Shown: in pieces, positions 16,113-23,896 of the stretch
Layout: each line of letters begins with the position of its first letter
Position numbering within the stretch: the stretch's first letter is position 1
Assembly: GCA_021205725.1 (NCBI GenBank)
Contig: JAJPWY010000014.1
Coordinates: forward strand, 1-56,173
From: Clostridiales bacterium
GTDB taxonomy: Bacteria > Bacillota > Clostridia > Oscillospirales > Oscillospiraceae
Length of the DNA stretch: 56,173 nucleotides
Direction of reading: 5' to 3'
Translations under genes and position numbers: made by a program
Notes under the pieces: model-generated
The model's input: the letters and a program-made list of their open reading frames with translations, nothing else
What the model was told of the DNA's origin: nothing
Database searches by the model: none

Positions 16113-17141
16113 CTAATGTCCCTTTCCAAAGCCGCAGTTAGGGAAGGTGCAGACCGGGCAGTTCAGGCAGAAGCCCCCCTCCCCCAGTCCGTCCAGGTCC
16201 TCCCGGGTGATCTCCACCCCCGCCATGATGCGGGGCAGCACCAGGTCAAAAATAGTGCGCTTGGAGTACATGACGCAGCCGGGGAGGCCCAGGATGGGGA
16301 TTCTCTCCTTCCCCAGGTAGCTGAGCAGGAACATGGCTCCCGGTAGCACCGGGGAGCCGTAGCTGACGATTTCCGCCCCGGTGTTGCGGATGGCCAGGGG
16401 CGTCCGGTCGTCCGGGTCCACGCTCATGCCGCCGGTGCAGAGGATCAGGTCGGCCCCCTGCGTCAGCAGCTTTTCGATGGCAGCGGTGGTCATGGCCGCA
16501 TCGTCGTTGGTGATCTCATGGCCCACGATCTCCACGGGAAATTCCTTCAGCTTGGCCTCCAGCACCGGGGTAAACTGGTCCTGGATGCGGCCATAGTAGA
16601 CCTCGCTGCCGGTGGTGACGATGCCCGCCCGGCGCTTCTGATAGGGCAACACCTGGAACAGGGGGTCAGGGCCTGCGACCTCCCTGGCCCGCTCCATCTT
16701 CTCTCCCCCGATGACCAGGGGGATAATGCGGGTGCCCGCCAGCTTATCCCCCTTCTTCACTGGGAAATTCCCATGGCGGCAGGCAATCATCATCTCTCCC
16801 AGGCTGTTTACTGCCCGGAGCCCCGCCCGGTTCACCCGGAACAGGCCGTCGCAGTCGGCGATCAGCTCGATCTTTCCCTCTTTTACCCCGGACGGGTGCA
16901 TATTCGCCCCCTGGCAGATCTCCCGGAGGATGTCCGCCGCCTCGTTCTCGTGGAGCATCCCCTCTTGTTTCTCCCAGACGTAGAGGGTCTCCTTGCCCAC
17001 GGACAGCAGGACGGGGATGTCCTCCTCCCGGACCACATGGCCCTTGGTGAACACCGCCCCCTTGGTCACGCCGGGGATGATCTGGGTAATGTCATGGCAG
17101 AGGACGTGTCCCACTGCCTCGGTGGTCTTGATACATTTCAT
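16113..17141 (-). CDS. Molybdopterin-binding protein with Cys-rich tail (MoeA/MoaB-like)
   Basis: A 342-aa protein of the MoeA/CinA-like molybdopterin-binding class found with selenium/molybdenum hydroxylase gene sets. The N-terminus MKCIKTTEAVGHVLCHDITQ is typical of the group. The binding domain shows GIVTTGSEVYYGRIQDQF, DDAAMTTAAIEKLL, LILCTGGMSVDPDDRTP and PVLPGAMFLLSYL. The last residues have closely spaced cysteines, CLNCPVCTFPNCGFG, which could hold a metal or cluster. The start at 17141 overlaps the hydantoinase stop by four bases (ATGA). The role is probably cofactor maturation or delivery for a xanthine-dehydrogenase-like enzyme encoded elsewhere. Confidence 0.82.
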   Translation of the reverse strand: MKCIKTTEAVGHVLCHDITQIIPGVTKGAVFTKGHVVREEDIPVLLSVGKETLYVWEKQEGMLHENEAADILREICQGANMHPSGVKEGKIELIADCDGLFRVNRAGLRAVNSLGEMMIACRHGNFPVKKGDKLAGTRIIPLVIGGEKMERAREVAGPDPLFQVLPYQKRRAGIVTTGSEVYYGRIQDQFTPVLEAKLKEFPVEIVGHEITNDDAAMTTAAIEKLLTQGADLILCTGGMSVDPDDRTPLAIRNTGAEIVSYGSPVLPGAMFLLSYLGKERIPILGLPGCVMYSKRTIFDLVLPRIMAGVEITREDLDGLGEGGFCLNCPVCTFPNCGFGKGH

Positions 17142-18505
17142 AGACTGCCCGCCTCTCTCGCAATATAGATTCCCGTGCCGGGGCGGCGGAGCTCGCCGTC
17201 CTCCACGACCTTTTTCCCTCTGAGCAACACCGTCTCCGCTCTGCCCTTGAGCCGCCACCCCTCGTAGGGAGCGTAGTCGCAGGCGGAGTGCCGGTTCTCC
17301 CGGTGGATCACCGTCTCTGCGTCCGGGTTCCAAATCACCACGTCGGCGTCGCTCCCGGGGAGCAGCGTCCCCTTCCTGGGGTACATCCCATAGAGCCTGG
17401 CTGGGTTGGCAGACAGCCGCCGCACCAGCTCGGTCAGGGGCAGCCGCCCCGTCTCCACACCGTAGGTGTACAGCAGCGATACCCGCTCCTCTACGCCGGG
17501 CATCCCGCCGGGGATTTTGGAGAAGTCTCCCCGTCCGGCGTCCTTTTGGGCCAGGGTGAAGGAGCAGTGGTCAGTGGAGACCGTGTCGATCTCTCCCTTT
17601 GTCAGGGCCTCCCACAGGGCCGCCTGGTCCTGCTTTTTCCGCAGGGGCGGGGAACAGACGTATCTGGCCCCCCGGAAGTCGGGCTGTGCATACAGGCTGT
17701 CGTCCAGAAGCAGGTACTGAGGGCAGGTCTCGACATAGACCTTCTGCCCCATGGCCCTGGCCCGGCGAATCTCCTCCAGCCCCTTTTCCGTGGAGAGATG
17801 AACCACCACCACCGGCACGTCCACCAGCCGGGCCACCGTCAGCAGACGGTGGATGGCCTCCGCCTCCGCCTCGTCCGGGCGGGAGAGGGGGTGCCCCTCC
17901 GGGCCGGTGACGCCCTGCTCCTTCAGCCGGGCGGCGGTGGCCTGGATAATGCCGTCATTTTCGCAGTGGACGCCCACGATGCCCCCCAGGGGCTTCAGGG
18001 CCAGCAGCACCTCGTACAGCTCCCGGTCGCTGACCATATTGCCGTAGGTCAGGTAGACCTTGAAGGAGGTGACCCCCGCCTGTATCATGTCCGGCAGCTC
18101 CTCCCGGACATCCGGCCTCCACTGGGAGATGGCCATGTGAAAGGCGTAGTCACAGTTGCTCCTGCCGTCCGCCTTTTCGTGCCAGTTGGCGAGCCCCTGG
18201 GCCAGGGTCTCCCCCGCCTCCTGGGTGGCGAAGTCCACCAGACAGGTGGTGCCCCCCAGAATGGCGGCGGCAGTGCCGGAGGCGAAGTCGTCCGCCGTCA
18301 CCGTGCCACAGACGGGCAGATCCATATGGGTGTGTGCGTCGATAAAGCCGGGAAACACCAGCCTTCCGGTGGCATCTATGACCTCCGCCTCCGGGTCGGA
18401 GAGATTCTCTCCCACCTGGGTCACCCTTCCGTTCTCCAGCAGGAGATCCTGCACCCGGGCGCTCTCCTCTGTGACCAGAGTGCCGCCCCTGATGAGCGTT
18501 TTCAT
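17138..18505 (-). CDS. hydA: Dihydropyrimidinase/D-hydantoinase-type cyclic amidohydrolase
   Basis: A 455-aa metal-dependent amidohydrolase. The residues for the binuclear site are all visible: FIDAHTHMDLPV (HxH), TSFKVYLTYGN (the lysine that is carboxylated), VHCEND, VVVHLSTEKG and STDHCSFT (Asp). It opens cyclic ureides by C-N hydrolysis in the cytosol. In the anaerobic purine/urate gene set it is found with ssnA, ygfK, ygeW and ygeY; an N-carbamoyl product could pass to the YgeW carbamoyltransferase reaction. It follows ssnA by 22 bases and overlaps the molybdopterin-binding gene. The exact ring opened here is inferred from context. Confidence 0.9.
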   Translation of the reverse strand: MKTLIRGGTLVTEESARVQDLLLENGRVTQVGENLSDPEAEVIDATGRLVFPGFIDAHTHMDLPVCGTVTADDFASGTAAAILGGTTCLVDFATQEAGETLAQGLANWHEKADGRSNCDYAFHMAISQWRPDVREELPDMIQAGVTSFKVYLTYGNMVSDRELYEVLLALKPLGGIVGVHCENDGIIQATAARLKEQGVTGPEGHPLSRPDEAEAEAIHRLLTVARLVDVPVVVVHLSTEKGLEEIRRARAMGQKVYVETCPQYLLLDDSLYAQPDFRGARYVCSPPLRKKQDQAALWEALTKGEIDTVSTDHCSFTLAQKDAGRGDFSKIPGGMPGVEERVSLLYTYGVETGRLPLTELVRRLSANPARLYGMYPRKGTLLPGSDADVVIWNPDAETVIHRENRHSACDYAPYEGWRLKGRAETVLLRGKKVVEDGELRRPGTGIYIAREAGSL

Positions 18506-18527
18506 AACCGTTCCCCCTCTCTGCCGT

Positions 18528-19859
18528 CTATCCGTTGATGCTGTCCCACAGCTCCTGGGCGGACGTCCGCACTTGGGCGTTGACCGCCTCCTCGTCGCAG
18601 AAGGTCAGCTCCCGGTCCCGCATGAGCACCCTTCCGGCGCAGACCGTGTGGATAACGCTCCGCCCAGTCATGCCGAACAGAATGTGGCTGTTGCAGTTGC
18701 TCCCGTCCATGGGGGTGTTGGGGATGTAGTCGGTGACGATGACATCCGCTCCGTATCCGGGCTTCAGCGCCCCCAGTGGGGTATCGAAGTACCGCCCCGC
18801 AATTTTGGGGTTGCCGTCAAACAGCATCTCCGGCACCTCGCCCCAGGCAGCGTTGGGATCCTTCAGATGGTGCTTGTGGAGGATATTGGCCACCTTGTAG
18901 CTCTCCAGCATGTCGTGGGTGTAGCCGTCGGTGCCCAGCCCTGTCAGCACTCCCCGATGGCACAGCTCCATGGTGGGGGGACAGCCGCAGGCGTTGCCCA
19001 TATTGGATTCCGGGTTGTGTACCACCATGGTGTCCGTCTCCCGGAGCAGCTCCATCTCGTCCTCGTTGATATAGATACAGTGGGCCGCCAGAGTCTTGGG
19101 GCCCAGGATGTCCATGTCGTGGAGCCGCTCCACCAGCCGCTTGCCGTAGGTCTTCTGGCAGTGCTCCAGATCGTAGGCCCCCTCGGCCACGTGGATGTGA
19201 TAGCCCACCCCCTCCGGCCGGTGGGCGGCAGCGAAGGCCAGCGTCTCGTCCGAGAGGGTGAAGGAGGCGTGGAGTCCCATCATGGCGGCCACCATCCCCG
19301 TCTCGTCCTGTTGGGCATAGCGGATGAACCGCTCGTTTTCCAGCACCGCCTCCCGGGCCTTTTCCTTGCCGTCCCGGTCGGAGACCTCATAGCAGAGGCA
19401 GCGGCGGATACCCACCGCCTGCGCCGCCTCCTCAATGGCGGAGAGGCTGTCCGGGATGCAGAAGAAGCTGGCGTGGTGGTCAAAGACGGTGGTGACGCCG
19501 TTTTTCACGCAGTCGATCAGGGTGGTCATGGCGGAGAGCCGGGTCTGCTCCAGGGTCAGATGGCGGTCAATGTTCCACCACATCCCCTCCAGGATGTCCA
19601 GAAAGCCCCTGGGATGGTAGCCCCTGACGGACAGGCCCCGGGCCATGGCGGAGTAGATATGCTCGTGGGTGTTGATAAGCCCCGGCATAATGACCCCTCC
19701 GTGGGCGTCCAGCAGCTCTGCCTCCGGGTAGTGCTCCCGCAGATCGGGCCAGGGGCCCACCTCCCGTATCCTGCCGTCCTCTACGGCCACGCCCCCCAGC
19801 TCCAGCCAGGGACAGTCCGGGTCACGGGTGATCACCCGTCCGTTTCCGATGAGCAGCAT
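18528..19859 (-). CDS. ssnA: Putative aminohydrolase SsnA
   Basis: A 443-aa amidohydrolase-superfamily enzyme (guanine deaminase/TrzN-like group). VIMPGLINTHEHIYSAMARGL (metal HxH), GYHIHVAEGAYD, AAHCIYINEDEM, and TGLGTDGYTHDM (Asp) give the mononuclear metal site. SsnA belongs to the anaerobic purine-degradation set together with hydantoinase, YgfK, YgeY and YgeW; the precise substrate is not settled, and hydrolytic deamination or ring opening of a purine-derived ureide is plausible. It is the first gene of the leftward operon, preceded by AAAGGGGGAG and a promoter TTGCAA-N17-TAGAAT. It is divergent from the YheO-type regulator. Confidence 0.9.
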   Translation of the reverse strand: MLLIGNGRVITRDPDCPWLELGGVAVEDGRIREVGPWPDLREHYPEAELLDAHGGVIMPGLINTHEHIYSAMARGLSVRGYHPRGFLDILEGMWWNIDRHLTLEQTRLSAMTTLIDCVKNGVTTVFDHHASFFCIPDSLSAIEEAAQAVGIRRCLCYEVSDRDGKEKAREAVLENERFIRYAQQDETGMVAAMMGLHASFTLSDETLAFAAAHRPEGVGYHIHVAEGAYDLEHCQKTYGKRLVERLHDMDILGPKTLAAHCIYINEDEMELLRETDTMVVHNPESNMGNACGCPPTMELCHRGVLTGLGTDGYTHDMLESYKVANILHKHHLKDPNAAWGEVPEMLFDGNPKIAGRYFDTPLGALKPGYGADVIVTDYIPNTPMDGSNCNSHILFGMTGRSVIHTVCAGRVLMRDRELTFCDEEAVNAQVRTSAQELWDSING

Positions 19860-19891
19860 CTCAGCTCCCCCTTTCGTAAAAGGTTTTTCTC

Positions 19892-19920
19892 ATTCTAGCA
19901 TGATTCCCGGCGGTTTGCAA
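19892..19920 (-). promoter_or_regulatory. Promoter of the ssnA operon
   Basis: On the minus strand there is TTGCAA (19915-19920), a 17-base spacer and TAGAAT (19892-19897). It is back-to-back with the regulator promoter and has the same hexamers. Confidence 0.7.
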
Positions 19921-19942
19921 CCGGCGGAGCTTCCATTTCACA

Positions 19943-19970
19943 TTGCAATTTTTCAAAAATCTGTTAGAAT
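19943..19970 (+). promoter_or_regulatory. Promoter of the YheO-type regulator
   Basis: TTGCAA (19943-19948), a 16-base spacer and TAGAAT (19965-19970), 40 bases before the start codon. The -35 is only 22 bases from the divergent -35. Confidence 0.65.
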
Positions 19971-20010
19971 AGATGACAGAAAATCAGACTGCGGAAGGAA
20001 GTTGACCCAT

Positions 20011-20646
20011 ATGCCCGCTCAGCTAGAGCTACTCAAACAGATCGCCCACGGCCTGGCTGCCCAGTGCGGCCCCAATACCGAGGTGGTCATTCACGACCTG
20101 ACCGACCGGGATGGCGACCCGGTGGTGGCCTATATTGAAAACGGACACGTCACCCACCGCTCCGCCGGGGACGGCCCCTCTCCTGTGGGCATCGCCGCCC
20201 GGAAAAAGACCCGCTCTCAGCTCCCGGACAAGCTGGGCTTCACCACCCGGACGGCGGACGGCAAGGTGCTGAAATCCAGCACCCTGTATATCTGGGGGGA
20301 GGACGATCAGCTGGATTACATCCTCTCCCTGAACACCGACGTCACCGTCCTCATGGCGGCGGAGAACGCCATCCATACCCTCATCTCCCCGGACGCAGAA
20401 CAGCAGCCCGTGGCGGACAAGCCTGCCACCAACGTGAGCGAGCTGCTGGACAGCCTCATCCAGCAGTCGGTGGCCCTGGTGGGCAAGCCGGTTCCCCTGA
20501 TGACCAAGGAGGACAAGGTGAAGGCCATCCGGTTCCTCAACGACTCCGGCGCCCTGCTCATCACCAAGTCCGGGGCGAAAATCAGCCAGTTTTTCGGCAT
20601 CTCCAAGTATACCCTGTACAGCTATATCGAGGAGGGCAGCGACTGA
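20011..20646 (+). CDS. YheO/DauR-type transcriptional regulator (PAS-like plus HTH)
   Basis: A 211-aa regulator. The N-terminal half is a YheO-like PAS domain (HGLAAQCGPNTEVVIHDL, VAYIENGHVTHRSAGD, LKSSTLYIW). The C-terminal 60 residues form the HTH_22 domain with KVKAIRFLNDSGALLITKSGA and FFGISKYTLYSYIEE (recognition helix). I take ATG 20011 with RBS GGAAGGAAG; the longer reading frame starts inside the divergent ssnA gene. Its divergent position to ssnA and next to the purine genes makes it the probable local regulator; a relative (DauR) responds to amino-acid catabolism, and the ligand here may be a purine or ureide (inference). Confidence 0.85.
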   Translation: MPAQLELLKQIAHGLAAQCGPNTEVVIHDLTDRDGDPVVAYIENGHVTHRSAGDGPSPVGIAARKKTRSQLPDKLGFTTRTADGKVLKSSTLYIWGEDDQLDYILSLNTDVTVLMAAENAIHTLISPDAEQQPVADKPATNVSELLDSLIQQSVALVGKPVPLMTKEDKVKAIRFLNDSGALLITKSGAKISQFFGISKYTLYSYIEEGSD

Positions 20647-20662
20647 GCGCAAAAGAACGGTC

Positions 20663-20700
20663 AAAACGCTCCCGGCGTCTCATGCGCCGGGAGCGTTTTT
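20663..20700. terminator. Bidirectional terminator, yheO-type gene / threonine-synthase-like gene
   Basis: Perfect arms AACGCTCCCGGCG and CGCCGGGAGCGTT, with A4 on the left and T5 on the right, lie between two convergent genes. Confidence 0.93.
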
Positions 20701-20752
20701 GTGCCGACGCAGGGGCGGCACTCCGTTGTGCGTTTTGTTCCGTTTTTGGGCC

Positions 20753-21985
20753 TCACAGCCGCTCCATCACGTCCAGCAGCTGTCCCATGTCCGGGTCGAT
20801 GGAGATCGGCTCCCCGGCAGCTTTGATGGCGTTGGGGGTATCCTTCAATCCGTTCCCGGTGACGATGCTCACCACCGAGGCCTCCGGAGGAATCAGCCCC
20901 AGCTCCAGCGCCTTCTTCACTCCGGCGGTGCCTGTCACCCCCGCAGGCTCTCCGAACACACCGCAGGTACGGCCCAGCAGTCGGGCGGCGGCCAGAATCT
21001 CCTCGTCCGAGACGTTGACCACCACGCCGTCCGACTCCCGGATGGCGGCCAGGGCCTTGTCTGCATTCCTGGGAACGCCCACGGCGATGGAGTCCGCCAG
21101 GGTGTTCTCCTCCATGGGCTCCCAGGGCTTATTTTCCGCAATCGCCCGGTTCAGGGGGCAGCAGCCCTCCGCCTGGACGCTGATGAGCCGGGGCAGGCGG
21201 TCGATCATGCCGGTGGCGTACAGGTCCTTGAAGCCCTTCCACACCCCGGCGATGGTGCAGCCGTCCCCCACGGAGAGGGCCACGTAATCGGTCATCTGCC
21301 AGTTGAGCTGCTCGGCGATCTCCAGGGCTACCGTCTTTTTCCCCTCCATCAGATAGGGGTTGATGGCGGCGTTTCGGTTGTACCAGCCGTAGCGCTCGAT
21401 GGCCTGCTGGGAGAGGCGGAAGGTGTCCTCATAGCTGCCCCGGACGCTGATGACGTGGGCGCCGAAAATCATCAGCTGGGAGACCTTCCCCTTGGGCGCC
21501 CGGGAGGGGACAAAGATATAGGTGGGGAAACCGACTGCGGCGGCGTTGCCCGCCAGAGAGGAGGCGGCATTGCCGGTGGAGGAGCAGGCGATGATCTCCG
21601 CTCCCGCCTCCTCCGCCTTGACCACCGCCATGGCGGAGGCCCGATCCTTCAGGCTGGCGGTGGGATTCACCCCGTCGTCCTTGACGTACAGGGTGTTGAG
21701 TCCCAGCACCTTCGCCAGCCGCTCCGCCCGGTAGAGGGGCGACCAGCCCACCCGGAGGCGGGGACGATTTCCCAGACCCTGGACGGGAAGATACTCCATA
21801 TACCGCCACATGGACTGCTCAGTGCGGTTTGCCATGGTCTCATGGCTCACCTCTTTGGCAATAGCGGCGTAGTCATATTGGATGTCCAGCATCCCCCCGC
21901 AGGCGGGGCAGGTGGTGGTGTTCGGCTCCGCCGGCCACTCCCTGCCGCAACGGACGCACTTTGCCCCCAGAACGTGCTTCATCAT
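20753..21985 (-). CDS. Threonine-synthase-like PLP enzyme
   Basis: A 410-aa fold-type II PLP enzyme. A zinc-ribbon-like N-terminus (CVRCGREWPAEPNTTTCPACGG) resembles long threonine synthases. GVNPTASLKDRASAMAV carries the Schiff-base lysine, SSTGNAASSLAGNAAAVG is the substrate-binding asparagine loop, and SVGDGCTIAGVWKGF binds the cofactor phosphate. No homoserine or threonine genes are nearby; it follows another PLP enzyme by 12 bases and lies within the purine locus. I therefore suspect a degradative role on an amino acid released from purine breakdown (for example diaminopropionate or a serine/threonine-like compound) rather than threonine synthesis. Two adjacent ATG codons can serve as start. 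Confidence 0.78.
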   Translation of the reverse strand: MMKHVLGAKCVRCGREWPAEPNTTTCPACGGMLDIQYDYAAIAKEVSHETMANRTEQSMWRYMEYLPVQGLGNRPRLRVGWSPLYRAERLAKVLGLNTLYVKDDGVNPTASLKDRASAMAVVKAEEAGAEIIACSSTGNAASSLAGNAAAVGFPTYIFVPSRAPKGKVSQLMIFGAHVISVRGSYEDTFRLSQQAIERYGWYNRNAAINPYLMEGKKTVALEIAEQLNWQMTDYVALSVGDGCTIAGVWKGFKDLYATGMIDRLPRLISVQAEGCCPLNRAIAENKPWEPMEENTLADSIAVGVPRNADKALAAIRESDGVVVNVSDEEILAAARLLGRTCGVFGEPAGVTGTAGVKKALELGLIPPEASVVSIVTGNGLKDTPNAIKAAGEPISIDPDMGQLLDVMERL

Positions 21986-21997
21986 GGCGGTATCCCC

Positions 21998-23473
21998 TTA
22001 CAGCTGTTTCAGCAGCCCGGTACGGTCGTTGAACTCGTCGATGAGGGCGTCCAGGTCCTTCGCCTGGGCGTGGACGGCGTCCCAGGTGCCCTCGGTGTCG
22101 TACCAGAGGGCGTTGAGCTCCTCCACCGTCTTGCCCTGCTGCTCCACCCAGGTGTAGTATTTCAGGTTATGGATGCGCTTCCGGTCGGCGTAGGTCAGCT
22201 CCATCAGGTTGTCGGTTTTCAGGCTCAGCATATGGAGATTGTGATCCAGCAGAGCCTGGGTGGCATTATAGGGGCCATGGATCTGGTTCAGCTCCTCAAT
22301 ACGGCTGCCGTACATGACGGCGGAGTCGGTGAGGACGGTACCCACCACGTCATGCTCGGTGAACTCGTAGTATTTGGCCATTTTGATGCAGCAGAGGAGG
22401 TTGGCGATGCCGGAGATGCCCAGCCAGGTGAGCTGCTCCACCAGCTCGTCGTCCAGGCCCAGCTTCTCTTTCAGATAGGTCTGTCCCTCGGAGGTATTGA
22501 ACAGCCGGAGCAGCCGCTGGGAGTCCTCGTCGTCGATGGCGATGGCCATATCGGTGTTCTTCACGTTATGAATCCAGGGGATGTGCTTGTCGCCGATGCC
22601 CTCGATCCGGTGTCCGCCGAAGCCGTTGCTGAGGATAGTGGGGCACTGGAGCGCCTCGCCCACGCCCAGTTTCAGGTTGGGATACAGTTCTTTAAGCCGG
22701 TCGCCGGTGGACATGGTTCCGGCGGAGCCGGAGGTAAAGCAGGCCCCGGCGAACCGGTCCCCCGGACGCTTGGCCGCCTCGTACACGTCGGCCAGGGCGT
22801 TGCCGGTGACGTTGTAGTGCCAGAGGACGTTGCCCATCTGCTCGAACTGGTTGAAGATCATGTACTGGGGGTCCTGTTTGAGCTCGTTGGTCTTGTCGAA
22901 GATCTCCTTCACATTGCTCTCACAGCCCGGGGTGGCGATGACCTCCGCCCCGATGGAGTGGAGCCAGTCGAACCGCTCCTGGCTCATTTCAGCAGGCAGG
23001 ATAGCTACGCCCTGAGCTCCCAGCAGCCGGGAGTTGAATGCGCCGCCCCGGCAGTAGTTGCCGGTGGAGGGCCAGACCGCCTTGTGCTTTTTCACGTCAA
23101 ATTGTCCCGTGACCAGACGGGGGGCCAGACAGCCAAAGGAGGCCCCCACCTTATGGCAGCCCGTAGGGAACCACTTGCCCACCATGGCCACGATCCGGCA
23201 GGGGACGCCGGTGAGGGCGGAGGGGAACTCGATGTAGTTAGGCACCTGCCGGAACAGGCCGCCGGACTCCTTCGGCTCATTCTTCCAGGTGATGCGGAAC
23301 AGGTTCAGGGGATTGATGTCCCACAGGCCCACGCCCTTCAGCTTCTCCTGGATGGGGGCGGGGATTGTCTCCGGGTGCTGCATCTGGGCGATGGTGGGGA
23401 TGATGATGCCGTTTTCCCGGGCGGTCTCCACATTGTGCTGCAATCCGGTCTCATTCTTGGTCAAGTCGATCAT
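21998..23473 (-). CDS. Fold-type II PLP-dependent lyase, possible functional stand-in for YgeX
   Basis: A 491-aa PLP enzyme of the cysteine-synthase/tryptophan-synthase-beta superfamily. WFPTGCHKVGASFGCLA holds the likely PLP lysine, WPSTGNYCRGGAFNSRLLG is the substrate loop, and FTSGSAGTMSTGDRL resembles the phosphate cup. It is longer than E. coli YgeX (2,3-diaminopropionate ammonia-lyase, about 400 aa) and not evidently orthologous. It heads a two-gene leftward operon with its own promoter (TTGAAA-N17-TATAGT) divergent from ygeY-ygeW. I infer ammonia elimination or transfer on a diamino-acid intermediate, filling the ygeX position. The substrate is unknown. Confidence 0.72.
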   Translation of the reverse strand: MIDLTKNETGLQHNVETARENGIIIPTIAQMQHPETIPAPIQEKLKGVGLWDINPLNLFRITWKNEPKESGGLFRQVPNYIEFPSALTGVPCRIVAMVGKWFPTGCHKVGASFGCLAPRLVTGQFDVKKHKAVWPSTGNYCRGGAFNSRLLGAQGVAILPAEMSQERFDWLHSIGAEVIATPGCESNVKEIFDKTNELKQDPQYMIFNQFEQMGNVLWHYNVTGNALADVYEAAKRPGDRFAGACFTSGSAGTMSTGDRLKELYPNLKLGVGEALQCPTILSNGFGGHRIEGIGDKHIPWIHNVKNTDMAIAIDDEDSQRLLRLFNTSEGQTYLKEKLGLDDELVEQLTWLGISGIANLLCCIKMAKYYEFTEHDVVGTVLTDSAVMYGSRIEELNQIHGPYNATQALLDHNLHMLSLKTDNLMELTYADRKRIHNLKYYTWVEQQGKTVEELNALWYDTEGTWDAVHAQAKDLDALIDEFNDRTGLLKQL

Positions 23474-23544
23474 GGCGATACAACCTCTCTTTACTACACG
23501 ATGGCCGGGCGTATCCTGCCCGGTCTGCCGTTTCTGTCATGCTT

Positions 23545-23573
23545 ACTATACCACCGGGCCCTGTGAATTTCAA
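23545..23573 (-). promoter_or_regulatory. Promoter of the PLP-enzyme operon
   Basis: On the minus strand: TTGAAA (23568-23573), 17-base spacer, TATAGT (23545-23550), about 70 bases before the start codon. Confidence 0.72.
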
Positions 23574-23758
23574 CTCATGGTCTAAATTTTTATCAGGCAG
23601 TCTAATTTTTTGTCAGTTTTTAACTTTTTTGCAGTTATTCTTCCACTTTCTTTTTCTTTCATCTAAATTTAAAACTTTTTAATGTCTATCGTGATTTACA
23701 TAATCTTTTCCTGTGCTGAAAAAGTCACCGATCCGGCCAAAACTTTTTTTGTTTGCCC

Positions 23759-23786
23759 TTGCATTTTTTTGCATATCTGCTATGAT
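23759..23786 (+). promoter_or_regulatory. Promoter of ygeY-ygeW-arcC
   Basis: TTGCAT (23759-23764), 16-base spacer, TATGAT (23781-23786). Transcription would start near 23793, leaving an untranslated leader of about 100 bases. Confidence 0.6.
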
Positions 23787-23896
23787 GGGTGCAGGAGAAA
23801 GAAACGCAGACCGAAGAAGATTTTTCTCTCTCTCCTGGTCTGCCGGGTGCGCCCTGTGAGGCGCAGAGATATGATGATGCAGGAGGTCGTTCCGCA

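Larger units (their letters stand above)
23474..23896. other. Divergent regulatory spacer between the PLP operon and ygeY operon
   Basis: This 423-base stretch is much more AT-rich than the genes on either side and has no convincing ORF. It holds the two outward promoters and, near ygeY, a leader of about 100 bases with small hairpins (GCAGACC 23806-23812 / GGTCTGC 23837-23843; GCGCC / GGCGC around 23850-23865). The central poly-pyrimidine part (23590-23680) shows no feature I can name. Confidence 0.6.

Noticed and set aside
20753..21985. Biosynthetic threonine synthase (thrC)
   Set aside because: No homoserine pathway gene nearby and operon with another PLP enzyme in the purine locus; kept as threonine-synthase-like only.
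20699..23566. A 955-codon open frame on the plus strand
   Set aside because: It is antisense to two clear PLP-enzyme genes, has no family motifs and reflects GC-rich third positions; its composition (Gly, Val, His, Asp rich) is that of a shadow frame.
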